Positions 40,908-52,340 of a stretch of DNA of 64,000 nucleotides are shown here, one piece after another. The notes beneath the pieces were generated by a model, which did no database searches, was not told the origin of the DNA, and was given only the letters and a program-made list of their open reading frames with translations. Source of the DNA: Cornus controversa. Lineage: Eukaryota; Streptophyta; Magnoliopsida; Cornales; Cornaceae. Location of the stretch: positions 15,073,541 to 15,137,540 of the forward strand of contig CM048849.1 in NCBI GenBank assembly GCA_026545225.1, in the 5' to 3' direction. The stretch's first letter is position 1, and each line of letters opens with the position of its first letter. Position numbers and translations under genes: made by a program.

Positions 40908-40981
40908 GGACACTTCTGGGCACGTGTCCCCCCAGCATTTATATCTAAACAATAAAAATGGACACTTCTGGGCCCGTGTCC
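40908..40981 (+). repeat. Paired imperfect direct repeats with GGACAC/GTGTCC arms
   Basis: Two 22-bp copies at 40908-40929 and 40960-40981, each an inverted repeat of GGACAC and GTGTCC around a 10-base loop containing TTCTGGGC and each followed by CCCCC. They differ at one base. Both are kept in LTR 2 (59005-59026 and 59057-59078), which suggests constraint or recent shared ancestry. Possibly protein-binding sites; no factor can be named. Confidence 0.75.
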
Positions 40982-41522
40982 CCCCAATATTTCTACAACA
41001 TGCATAATTCAATCATAAATATACATGCCTCAGTCTTTGAATGTCCGTATTAAATACATACATCACATGAATAAATATAATTAAAGGGACTGAATCAATA
41101 TAAGCCTCTCCATACATTCAATCCAAATGTAACACGTCTATCTATCCAATATTCTGGACATACATCAGATTCTAAGTAATCTAAACGCTACCTCTGTAAT
41201 CGGTGCTGTCAGTTTCCCCAACTGACTCCAAAGCCAGCAATACCTGCAAAACCTGGGAGGGGGTGAGCTCAAAGGCCCAACAAGGTATGTAGAACTATAC
41301 TATCACCGCTGCAGCAAGTCGATCCTCACATATTCTCAAAAATATACATGCACTTAAATATATCACAATATTTAAGACCATGCCCCACCTAGCATGCATG
41401 AACCAATGATGTATGTGACTACTCTAGCACATATGAACATACAAAACCCACAACACATGATTTTAGAAATCATGTTCAACATGCTTGAAAGCAGTAAACA
41501 TCAGGCATCAATATGTATATAG

Positions 41523-41557
<35 letters not shown>
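41523..41557 (+). repeat. TA dinucleotide microsatellite in LTR 1
   Basis: A run of about 17 TA repeats inside LTR 1. Confidence 0.9.
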
Positions 41558-41559
<2 letters not shown>

Positions 41560-41792
41560 ACACATTTACATAACCAATGTAAATCCATCACCACGTCTCC
41601 TACTCAACAAGTAGCACAACTCAAATGCAATATAAATGCATTTAAACAGAAAAACATGCTTAACAGATAAACACATAAGCATAAAGGTATTTTTCACCTT
41701 CCACGGTCATAATCTGATACATGAGACAAGCATCAAAGCTTGCACATACTCTCACTCTCGGTCCTCATCCGATACCCCACATGATTGGCCCG

Positions 41793-42172
41793 CTCCGAGG
41801 ATCATGTGACCTAGGACAACTCCGATAACCAACCTATGACCTGGACCACTCCGAAAGGTCATCCTACTCTGGCAATGTATAGGATTGTCGTTATGTGAGA
41901 GGACAGCTTTGAGGCTCACATTTATTGGACATACTCCGATTTCTAGGCTTTAAGCCTTAGCATGGCGGGTCCACTCCGAGGGCCATACTTGTTGGACATA
42001 CTCCGATGGCAATATATTGGTTTGCCAAATTGTGAGGGGGCAACTCCGAAGCTCACAAACGTTGGACATACTCCGATTCTAGGCATAAAGCCTTCGTATG
42101 GCGGGTCCACTCCGAGGGCCATACGCAGTGGATAGTTATACCACTTCTCGTGACACGGTTGGACCACTCCGA
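41793..42172 (+). repeat. CTCCGA motif array, ten copies, in LTR 1
   Basis: CTCCGA occurs at 41793, 41820, 41849, 41934, 41974, 42001, 42044, 42071, 42110 and 42167, usually in a GGACAACTCCGA- or GGTCCACTCCGA-like context. The right part is a ~137-bp tandem duplication: GGACATACTCCGAT, AGGC-TAAAGCCTT and GGCGGGTCCACTCCGAGGGC recur with that offset. The corresponding part of LTR 2 (about 58030-58250) is much shorter and I found no TCGGAG there, so the array probably expanded in this lineage or was lost in the other. Confidence 0.82.
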
Positions 42173-42289
42173 AGTCCCGTGCACCTCTTTTTGCGTTAAT
42201 TTTCCCGCAACCTCCCATATATGCAATATGGATGCATACGTAACCAAGCATTCTATTTTATGCTATCCCAATGCACCAGCTAGTATATA

Positions 42290-43030
42290 AGTACTTAGCA
42301 TGCATTTCTCTCTACCTAAACCCACATATCACCACGTATGTGTCATTTCCCTCCTATACATGCAATATGGATGCATATATATACAGCATAGTACTTTCAT
42401 GCTTCAACTCATGCTTATGAATACTAAAAAGAAGTATTTGGCATGCTTTTCATCACATTCCAACGCATATAGCACATATATTTTCAAAGACTTGCATAAC
42501 GCCTCACATATGCAAACAATTCCAACTTAGCATATTTTTATCATGCTATAACCAATGCATACATTTTCTATAAACAGATAGCATGCATTTCATTCACGTA
42601 AACTCACATGTAATCACGTACATGTCAAATCATGCATATCAATCACATATGCACATACACTAGCATAAATACAGTCATGCTCTCATTCAATGCATGTATT
42701 CATTACAAGTAGCTAACATGCATTCCAATCACAATATATATACACACATATATATATTACGTCACCCACATATGTATCAAGAACATATAAAGCACTTAGC
42801 ATATTTCATGCTTTTCAAATACTCGCCAAAAGTAAATTCATACTTAGCATGCATTTCTACCGCTGCAACCATATATATATATAATCACATACATATATAT
42901 ACTTCCTGAACACCATGCATAAGAACCACATATGCATACAAGACAACACAGAGCTAAACAGGTATTATTTAGCATGCTTTCCATAGACTTTAATCTATAC
43001 ATACATGCATATCACAATGCAAATAGACGA
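42290..43030 (+). repeat. Degenerate GCATGCATTTC-headed repeats in LTR 1
   Basis: Diverged blocks each starting with AGCATGCATTTC or AACATGCATTCC (about 42297, 42580, 42717, 42855) and containing CACATAT, CACGTA-TGTCA and CTTAGCAT. They look like old tandem duplications of the LTR body with irregular spacing. LTR 2 keeps the counterpart in reverse orientation between about 57240 and 57950. Confidence 0.6.
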
Positions 43031-43859
43031 TAAATCTAACATGTTATCGCTTTCCAAACCCGCACATACATATATATACACACACATATGTATATCCTCT
43101 CACATCCCGTGTATGTACCACATTCCCTATACACATATATATATAAGCGCCTACATATATATGTATATACACATACCACATATGATTAAATTGAGACATA
43201 TGTAAATTACTCAACGTAAATAAAATATACGTAAGAGATAGAGGCAAGAATCAACTTGCCTTAGGTCCCGTCTCGTCCGTGCTTGCAAAGCGGTCCACCT
43301 CCATGTCCGGTCCAGTCCTGTGTCAAGGCCGACACTAACACCCTCTGGACCATTTCCTTGCCCTTTCTGATTTCCGGTCCAACCCAAAACACAAGCCATA
43401 ACATCCTGTCATGCAAGACCCTCAAGCCAACACCAAGGCCGGCATCATCAAACCATCCAATCGAAGCTCCAAGCTTCGGCACTATTGTCGACCCCAAAGA
43501 CGAACTCATCAAATCAGAACCCTGGCTGCTACTCCAAGCAACTCCCATGACATGCCCAACTGAGACCAACTGAGACCTCCTGATATTCAACCCCCGTGGT
43601 TACCTCTTCACGGCCCAACCACGAAACCATCCATTCGGCAGCTAGCCTCTAACCGGCCACCAACCGAAATCAATCACAAACCTGTACATTTGTAGATCTC
43701 CAACATTGCAACCCAAAATTATGGCTGCTCAAACAAACTCAACAACTACATAGCAAACAATCCACAACCAAACACAACCCAGCTATCTGCCGAGCTTCAT
43801 CCCGAATCCCCATCGAGAATTACAACCATGGAAGCAAACCCAGTCAACCCATGAACCCA

Positions 43860-44560
43860 ACTCAACTCAACAACTCACCTCTACTGAACCAAAGAGAGTC
43901 CACGACCCAGCCACCAAGAAAACCCACATGGCAGCCTCTTCGGCACCACCGTATATGACCACCGTACCAGCCGAGAGCCGCCATGAAACCAGCCTCACCC
44001 ATACCAGAAAACCACCATCTGCTGCCACAAACCAGACAGCCCAACACGGCCCGAGCACCCGCCGAAGCCAAACAGATCCCATCGCCAAGTTTCGGCACCT
44101 TCAACCCGAGGCACCACCATCTTTGGCCAATCAAACCCTCACCCACGGCCGGCCCAAGGAAGCCCAGCCGTGAATCCAGCCAAGCACCATCTCCATCATC
44201 AAACAACCACCCAAAATCCAACTGGAACAACCCCAAGAAAAATCAGACCAAACACAGCCCAAACAAGCCTTGCGCACCATCGTCGGGCCATTCGAAGCCA
44301 ACCCAACACGACCCACCGCCGACCACTGCCATGGCCGGAACCCACCTGCCGAAGACCCTCCATTGGCCCCGCTAGAGTCGCCGGAACCAACAGAAACCCA
44401 GCCGCGAAACCCCCTTCGCGAACGGCTCGGCTGAACCGAGCCACCACGCGAGCTCCGCTGCCGAAGGGACCCATCAGCGACGCCTCTACCGGGAAAGGCT
44501 CCCGCCGCCGCTGTTGGTGCCGCCAGGACCGACCCCATCCGCCGCCGTCGCGGCCTCCCT
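43860..44560 (+). other. GC-rich segment of LTR 1
   Basis: Markedly GC-rich and CCA/CCG-rich compared with the AT-rich surroundings. It opens long frames on both strands whose products are Pro-, Ser- and Thr-rich with no recognisable domain, as expected from composition alone. Frames in LTR 2 at the matching place (about 55690-56075) are not the same proteins, so I do not call a gene. Confidence 0.7.
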
Positions 44561-44701
44561 CTCTCTTTCCCCGATCTCTTCCTCGGCTTCTCTCTCTCTC
44601 TCTCCCCGATCTCCTTTTTCTCTTCTTTTCTTTTCTTTTCTTTTTCTTTCTTTTTCCTTTTCTTTTTCTCTTTCTTTTCTTTTTCTTTCTTCTTTTCTTT
44701 T
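44556..44701 (+). promoter_or_regulatory. Pyrimidine tract of LTR 1
   Basis: About 145 bases, almost all C and T, following the GC-rich segment and preceding a TATA-like tract. CT-rich patches upstream of or near transcription starts are common in plant promoters; promoter function here is inference. LTR 2 has the counterpart as a purine tract at about 55602-55705. Confidence 0.5.
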
Positions 44702-44760
44702 GGTCAGCCGAAGACCACCACTTGGTCTTTCTCCTTCCTTCATTTTGGTCCACATATACA

Positions 44761-44775
44761 TATTTATATATATAT
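44761..44775 (+). promoter_or_regulatory. TATA-like tract near the 3' end of LTR 1
   Basis: TATTTATATATATATG lies about 210 bp upstream of the LTR end, after the pyrimidine tract. If it is the core promoter, the R and U5 regions would be roughly 190 bp and transcription would run rightwards into the satellite. AT microsatellites are frequent in this LTR, so the call is tentative. Confidence 0.35.
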
Positions 44776-44982
44776 GTGTGTGTATAACACCCTATATACT
44801 ATTGACCCACTTTACGCACAAAATCACAATTGTGCATCTCCATGTATTCTTAATTACGTAAAGCCCATCATATGCATATATATATATATATATATCATAT
44901 TTCCGAATTTTAATTTATTCGAAAAAAATCGGTCCGGTCCAAAATCACCCGGAACCGGTCAAAAATTATTCCGGTCCTTACA

Positions 44983-44987
44983 CTTGT
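44983..44987 (+). repeat. Target-site duplication CTTGT, right copy (LTR 1)
   Basis: Matches 40725-40729. Joining the satellite across the LTR after removing one copy gives a continuous m6 (GCAAGG-CTTGT-TCTTTTC). Confidence 0.93.
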
Positions 44988-46776
44988 TCTTTTCAGATCA
45001 GAATGACTCAAACAAAACAGGATGAAGATCGAATCAACGTGGTCGTCGTTTCTTTCGGGACGTCTTGACGGTCTAATTTGGCAAACCGCAACGTACAATT
45101 CTGATTATAGCATGATTTCTCTAGGAACGGGGATTTCGAATCAAAACAACTCAAACAAAACTACTTCAAAATCGTTGTTGCCATTCTCATTTCATTTGGT
45201 GTCCAGATGGTTGATTCTGGCTCAAAGCACCATACGGTAGTGATCATGTCTGATTTCTGCAAAAAGTTGTTCTTTTCGATTTAGAATGACTCAAACAAAA
45301 CTGGATGATGATCGGATCGACATGCTCGCCGTTTCTTATGGACGTCTTGACGGTCTAATTTGACAAAAAATAATATACGATTTTGATTATGTCACGATTT
45401 CTCTAGGAATGATGTTTTTCAAATCAAAACAACTCACATTAAAAAAGTTTAAAATCATTGATATCGTGCTAGTTGTTTCCATTAGATGTCCAGACGGTAG
45501 AATCTGGCACTAAACACCATGCGGTTGCGATCTTGCACGATTTCTGCATGAACTTGCTCGTTTTGAATCAGAACAAGTCAAACAAAACAGGAGGAGGAGT
45601 CGTTTCTTCTGGAAGTGTAGGCGGTCCGATTTGGCAAAAACCAACGAACGATGTTGATTATGGCACGACCTCTCTAGGAATGGGGCTTTTTGAATCGAAA
45701 CAACTCGAACAAAACTAGTTTAAACCGTTGATAGCATGACAATTGTGTCTTTTAGATGTCTAGACGGTCGAATTTGGCACAAACCACCAAACGGTTATGA
45801 TCATTCATGATTTCTACATGGAATTGCTCTTTTCGATTCAGGACGTCTTGACGGTCGAATTTTGGCATAAAGCAACGTATCGTTCTGAGTAAGGCACGAT
45901 TTCACTAGGAATGGGAATTTTCGAATCAAAACAACTCAAACAAAACTAGTTCAAAATTGTTGTTGCCATTCTCATTCCTTTTGGACGTCCAGATGATCGA
46001 TTCTGTCACAAAGCACCATACAGTTGTGATTGTGCCTGATTTTTACAAGGAAAATTGTTATTTTCGATTCAGAACGACACAAACAAGATTGGATGAAGAT
46101 CGGATCGACATGCTCGTCGTTTCTTTTGGATGTGCTGACGTAATCTGGCAAAAAGCATTGTACGATTCTTATTGTGGCTCAATTTCTCTGGGAATGGGGC
46201 TTTTCAAATAAATAGAGCTCAAACAAGCTTAGTTTTAAATCGTGGATAGCATGCTAATTGTTTATATCAGACGTCCAGATGGTTGAATTTCGCACAAAGC
46301 ACATTATAGTTGTGATCTTGCACGAATTCTACAAGGACTTGATCTTTTCAAATCAGAACGACTCAAACCAAACAGCATGCAGATCGGATTGACGTGGTCG
46401 TCGTTTCTTTTCGGATGTCTTGACGATCTAATTTTGCAAAACGCAATGTACAATTCTGATTATGGCAGTCTTTCTCTAGGAACGGAGATTTCGAATCAAA
46501 ACAACTCAAACAAAACCAGTTTAAAATTGTTGATAGCATGCTAATTATTTCTTTTTGATTTCCAGACGATCGAATTTGGCATAAAGCACCATAAAGTTGT
46601 GATCTTACACGATTTTTGCAAGGAGTTGCTCTTTTCGAATAAGAACAAATCAAGCAAAACAGGATGAAGATCAGATTGACATGCTTTGAATTTGGAAAAA
46701 AGGAACGTTCGATTTTGATTATGGCACGATTTCTCTAGGAATGGGTCTTTTCGAAACAAAACACCTGAAACGAAAC
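44988..46776 (+). repeat. Rearranged unit: rest of m6 joined to m2-m7 (m7 and m1 missing)
   Basis: After LTR 1 the m6 dimer finishes with GGAACGGGGATTTCG and runs directly into a type II m2 (TACTTCAAAATCGTTGTTGC) at 45162. The expected m7 and m1 are absent, a loss of about 520 bp. Then follow m3 (45445), m4 (45716), m5 (45947), m6 (46230) and a short m7 (46517). The join is in register with dimer boundaries, as expected from unequal crossing-over. Confidence 0.85.
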
Positions 46777-48621
46777 TAGTTTAGAATTGTTGATAGCCTG
46801 CTAATTGTTTCTTTTAGATGTCCAGAAAGTCGAATTAGGCACAAAGCACCATACGGTGGTGATCGTTCACGATTTCTGCAAGGAATTTCTCTTTCCGATT
46901 CAGAGTGTCTTGACGGTCGAATTTCATTTAAAGTAACGTATAATTCTGAGTATGGCAAGATTTCACAAGGAATGAGACTTTTTAAATCTAAACAACTCAA
47001 ACAAAACTACTTCAAAATCGTTGTTGCCATTCTCATTTCATTTGGTGTCCAGATGGTTGTTTCTGGCTCAAAGCACCATACGGTTGTGATCATGTCTGAT
47101 TTCTGCAAAAAGTTGTTCTTTTCGATTCAGAATGACTCAAACAAAACTGGATGATGATCGGATCGACGTGCTCGCCGTTTCTTATGGACGTCTTGACAGT
47201 CTAATTTAACAAAAAACAATGTACGATTTTGATTATGTCACGATTTCTCTAGGAATGATGTTTTTCAAATCAAAACAACTCACATTAAAAAAGTTTAAAA
47301 TCATTGATATCGTGCTAGTTGTTTCCATTAGATGTCCAGACGGTAGAATCTGGCACTAAACACCATGCGGTTGCAGTCTTGCACGATTTCTGCATGAACT
47401 TGCTCGTTTCGAATCAGAACAAGTCAAACAAAACAGATGGAGGAGTCATTTCTTCTGGAAGTCTTGGCGGTCCGATTTGGCAAAAACCAACGAACGATGT
47501 TGATTATGGCACGACCTCTCTACGAATGGGGCTTTTTGAATCGAAACAACTCGAACAAAACTAGTTTAAAACCGTTGATAGCATGACAATTGTGTCTTTT
47601 AGATGTCTAGACGGTCGAATTTGGCACAAACCACCAAACGGTTCTGATCATTCATGATTTCTACATGGAATTGCTCTTTTCGATTCAAGACGTCTTGACG
47701 ATCGAATTTTGGCATAAAGCAACGTATCGTTCTGAGTAAGGCACGATTTCACTAGAAATGGGACTTTTCGAAACAAAACAACTAAAACAAAATCAGTTCA
47801 AAATCGTTGTTGCCGTTCTCATTCCTTTTGGACGTCCAGATGATCGACTCTGGCACAAAGCACCATACAGTTGTGATCGTGCCTGATTTTTACAAGGAAT
47901 TGTTATTTTTGATTCAGAACGACACAAACAAGATTGGACGAAGATCGGATCGACATGCTCGTCGTTTCTTTTGGATGTGCTGACGTAATCTGGCAAAAAG
48001 CATTGTACGATTCTTATTGTGGCTCGATTTCTCTGGGAATGGGGCTTTTCAAATAAATAGAGCTCAAACAAGCCTAGTTTTAAATCGTGGATAGCATGCT
48101 AATTGTTTATATCAGACGTCCAGATGGTTGAATTTCGCACAAAGGACATTATAGTTTTGATCTTGCACGAATTCTACAAGGACTTGATCTTTTCAAATCA
48201 GAACGACTCAAACAAAACAGCATGCAGATCGGATTGACGTGGTCGTCGTTTCTTTTCGGATGTCTTGACGATCGAATTTTGCAAAACACAATGTACAATT
48301 CTGATTATGGCACTCTTTCTCTAGGAACGGAGATTTCGAATCAAAACAACTCAAACAAAACCAATTTAAAATTGTTGATAGCATGCTAATTATTTCTTTT
48401 AGATTTCCAGACGATCGAATTTGGCATAAAGCACCATAAAGTTGTGATCTTACATGATTTTTGCAAGGAGTTGCTCTTTTCGAATACGAATAAATCAAGC
48501 AAAACAGGATGAAGAACAGATTGACATGCTTTGAATTTGGAAAAAAGGAACGTTCGATTTTGATTATGGCACGATTTCTCTAGGAATGGGTCTTTTCGAA
48601 ACAAAACACCTGAAACGAAAC
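46777..48621 (+). repeat. HOR unit U23 (1845 bp), type II
   Basis: Type II m1 (GATAGCCTGCTAATTG, CTTTCCGATTCAGAGTG), m2 with TTATGTCACG, and an m7 with the 28-bp deletion near 48530. m3 has a private TACGAATGGGGC. Confidence 0.87.
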
Positions 48622-50467
48622 TAGTTTAGAGTTGTTGATAGCCTACTAATTGTTTCTTTTACATGTCCAGAAAGTCGAATTAGGCACAAAGCACCATACG
48701 GTTGTGATCGTTCACGATTTCTGCAAGGAATTTCTCTTTCCGATTCAGAGTGTCTTGACGGTTGAATTTCATTTAAAGTAACGAATAATTCTGAGTATGG
48801 CAAGATTTCACAAGGAATTAGACTTTTCAAATCTAAACAACTCAAACAAAACTACTTCAAAATTGTTGTTGCCATTCTCATTTCATTTGGTGTCCAGACG
48901 GTTGATTCTGGCTCAAAGCACCATACGGTTGTGATCATGTCTAATTTCTGCAAAGAGTTGTTCTTTTCAATTCAGAATAACTCAAACAAAACTGGATGAT
49001 GATCGGATCGACATGCTCGTCGTTTCTTATGGACGTCTTGACGGTCTAATTTGACAAAAAAACAATGTACGATTCTGATTATGTCACGATTTCTCTAGGA
49101 ATGATGTTTTTCAAATCAAAACAACTCACATTAAAAAAGTTTAAAATCATTGATATCGTGCTAGTTGTTTTCATTAGATGTCCACGCGGTAGAATTTGGC
49201 ACTAAACACCATGCGGTTGCGGTCTTGCACGATTTCTACATGAACTTGCTCGTTTCGAATCAGAACAAGTCAAACAAAACAGAAGGAGGAGTCGTTTCTT
49301 ATGGAAGTGTAGGCGGTCCGATTCGGCAAAAACCAACGAACGATGCTGATTATGGCACGACCTCTCTAGGAATGGGGCTTTTTGAATCGAAACAACTCGA
49401 ACAAAACTAGTTTAAAGCCGTTGATAGCATGACAATTGTGTCTTTTAGATGTCTAGACGGTCGAATTTGGCACAAACCACCAAATGGTTATGATCATTCA
49501 TGATTTCTACATGGAATTGCTCTTTTCGATTCAGGACGTCTTAACGGTCGAATTTTGGAATAAAGCAACGTATCGTTCTGAGTAAGGCACGATTTCACTG
49601 GGAATGGGACTTTTCGAATCAAAACAACTCAAACAAAACTAGTTCAAAATTGTTGTTGCCATTCTCATTCCTTTTGGACGTCCAAATGATCGATTCTGGC
49701 ACAAAGCACCATACAGTTGTGATTGTGCCTGATTTTTACAAGGAATTGTTATTTTCGATTCAGAACGACACAAACAAGATTGGATAAAGATCGGATCGAC
49801 ATGCTCGTCGTTTCTTTTGGATGTGCTGACGTAATCTGGCAAAAAGCATTGTACGATTCTTATTGTGGCTCAATTTCTCTGGGAATGGGGCTTTTCAAAT
49901 AAATAGAGCTCAAACAAGCCTAGTTTTAAATCGTGGATAGCATGCTAATTGTTTATATCAGATGTCCAAATGGTTGAATTTCGCACAAAGCACATTATAG
50001 TTGTGATCTTGCACAAATTCTACAAGGACTTGATCTTTTCAAATCAGAACGACTCAAACAAAACAGCATGCAGATCGGATTGACGTGGTCGTGGTTTCTT
50101 ATCGGATGTCTTGACGATCTAATTTTGCAAAACGCAATGTACAATTCTGATTGTGGCACTCTTTCTCTAGGAACGGAGATTTCGAATCAAAACAACTCAA
50201 ACAAAACCAGTTTAAAATTGTTGATAGCATGCTAATTATTTCTTTTAGATTTCCAGACGATCGAATTTGGCATAAAGCACCTTAAAGTTGTGATCTTACA
50301 CGATTTTTGCAAGGAGTTGCTCTTTTTGAATAAGAACAAATCAAGCAAAACAGGATGAAGATCAGATTGACATGCTTTGAATTTGGAAAAAAGGAACGTT
50401 CGATTTTGATTATGGCACGATTTCTCTAGGAATGGGTCTTTTCGAAACAAAACACCTGAAACGAAAC
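48622..50467 (+). repeat. HOR unit U24 (1846 bp), type II
   Basis: Type II throughout, short m7. Many scattered private substitutions (for example GATTCGGCAAAAACC and GATGCTGATTATGG in m3), consistent with long residence outside the homogenising core. Confidence 0.87.
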
Positions 50468-52340
50468 TAGTTTAGAATTGTTGATAGCCTGCTAATTGTT
50501 TCTTTTAGATGTCCAGAAAGTCGAATTAGGCACAAAGCACCATACGGTGGTGATCGTTCATGATTTCTGCAAGGAATTTCTCCTTCCGATTCAGAGTGTC
50601 TTGACGGTCGAATTTCATTTAAAGTAACGTATAATTCTGAGTATGGCAAGATTTCACAAGGAATGAGACTTTTCAAATCTAAACAACTCAAACAAAACTA
50701 CTTCAAAATCGTTGTTGCCATTCTCAATTCATTTGGTGTCCAGACGGTTGATTCTGGCTCAAAGCACCATATGGTTGTGATCATGTCTGATTTCTGCAAA
50801 GAGTTGTTCTTTTCGATTCAGAATGACTCAAACAAAACGGGATGATGATCGGATCGACATGCTCGCCGTTTCTTACGGACGTCTTGACGGTCTAATTTGA
50901 TAAAAAAAACAATGTACGATTCTGATTATGTCACGATTTTTCAAGGAATGATGTTTTTCAAATGAAAACAACTCACATTAAAAAAGTTTAAAATCATTGA
51001 TATCGTGCAAGTTGTTTCCATTAGATGTCCAGACGGTAGAATCTGGGACTAAACACCATGCGGTTGCGGTCTTGCACGATTTCTGCATGAACTTGCTCGT
51101 TTCGAATCAGAACAAGTCAAACAAAACAGGTGGTGGAGTCGTTTCTTCTGGAAGTCTTGGCGGTCCGATTTGGCAAAAACCAACGAACGATGTTGATTAT
51201 GGCACGACCTCTCTAGGAATGGGGCTTTTTGAATCGAAACAACTCGAACAAAACTAGTTTAAAACCGTTGATAGCATGACAATTGTGTCTTTTAGATGTC
51301 TAGACAGTCGAATTTGGCACTAACCACCAAACGGTTCTGATCATTCATGATTTCTACATGGAATTGCTCTTTTCGATTCAAGACGTTTTGACGGTCGAAT
51401 TTTGGCATAAAGCAACGTATCGTTCTGAGTAAGGCACGATTTCACTAGGAATGGGACTTTTCGGAACAAAACAACTAAAACAAAACCAGTTCAAAATCGT
51501 TGTTGCCATTCTCTTTCCTTTTGGACGTCCAGATGATCGATTCTGGCACAAAGCACCATACAGTTGTGATCGTACCTGATTTTTACAAGGAATTGTTCCT
51601 TTCGATTCTGAACGACACAAACAAGATTGGATGAAGATCGGATCGACATGGTCGTCGTTTCTTTTGGACGTGTTGACGTAACTTGGGAAAAAGCATTGTA
51701 TGATTCCGATTGTGGCGCGATTTCTCTAGGAAAGGGGCTTTTCAAATAAATATAGCTCAAACAAGCCTAGTTTTAAATCGTGGATAGCATGCTAATTGTT
51801 TATATCAGACGTCCAGATGGTTGAATTTCGCACAAAGCACATTATAGTTGTGATCTTGCACGATTTCTACAAGGACTTGATCTTGTCAAATCAGAACGAC
51901 TCCAACAAAACAGGATGCAGATCGGATTGACATGGTCGTCGTTTCTTTTCGGACGTCTTGACGGTCTAATTTGCAAAACGCAACGTACAATTCTAATTAT
52001 GGCACTCTTTCTCTAGGAACGGAGATTTCGAATCAAAACAACTCAAACAAAACCAGTTTAAAATTGTTGATAGCATGCTAATTATTTCTTTTAGATTTCC
52101 AGACGATCGAATTTTGCATAAAGCACCATAAAGTTGTGATCTTACACGATTTTTGCAAGGAGTTGCTCTTTTCGAATAAGAACAAATCAAGCAAAACAGG
52201 ATGAAGATCGAATTGACATGCTTGTTCTTTTGTTTGGGACGTCTAAACAGTCGAATTTGGTAAAAAGGAATGGTCGATTTTGATTATGACACGATTTCTC
52301 TAGGAATGGGTCATTTCGAACAAAACAGCTGAAAAAAAAC
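50468..52340 (+). repeat. HOR unit U25 (1873 bp), type II m1-m3, type I m7
   Basis: Starts as type II and ends with a full-length type I m7 (GGGACGTCTAAACAGTCG, GGGTCATTTCG). The next unit begins with type I m1, so m7 and m1 switch together. Confidence 0.86.

Larger units (their letters stand above)
40730..44982 (+). mobile_element. Solo LTR of a plant LTR retrotransposon (LTR 1, 4253 bp)
   Basis: Starts TGTCACGCCCCGG and ends GGTCCTTACA, giving the canonical TG...CA ends, with CTTGT target-site duplications on both sides. The 5' terminal sequence does not recur near the 3' end, and no primer-binding site, gag, protease, reverse transcriptase or integrase is visible, so this is best read as a solo LTR left by LTR-LTR recombination. 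Order within it: hairpin pair (40908-40981), GGGAGGGGGTGAGCTC segment (~41255), TA microsatellite, CTCCGA motif array, CATGCAT-rich body, GC-rich segment, pyrimidine tract, TATA-like tract. Very long LTRs of this style are known in Ty3/Gypsy chromoviruses such as the Tekay clade; that assignment is an inference and weak. A non-autonomous element lacking terminal repeats is the alternative. Confidence 0.85.

Noticed and set aside
43261-43590. Conserved antisense frame of about 100 codons shared by both LTRs (also 56651-56845)
   Set aside because: Similar in both copies because the LTR DNA itself is similar there. The opposite strand is also open, the C-terminal parts differ and no family is recognised.
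43862-44787. Pro-rich or Ser/Thr-rich proteins of 120-205 codons in LTR 1
   Set aside because: Overlapping frames on both strands in a GC-rich segment that runs into a pyrimidine tract. Products are low complexity, and LTR 2 does not keep the same frames.
40730-44982. Complete LTR retrotransposon with two LTRs and gag-pol
   Set aside because: The 5' terminal sequence occurs only once, and no protease, reverse transcriptase, RNase H, integrase or chromodomain motif is visible in any frame.
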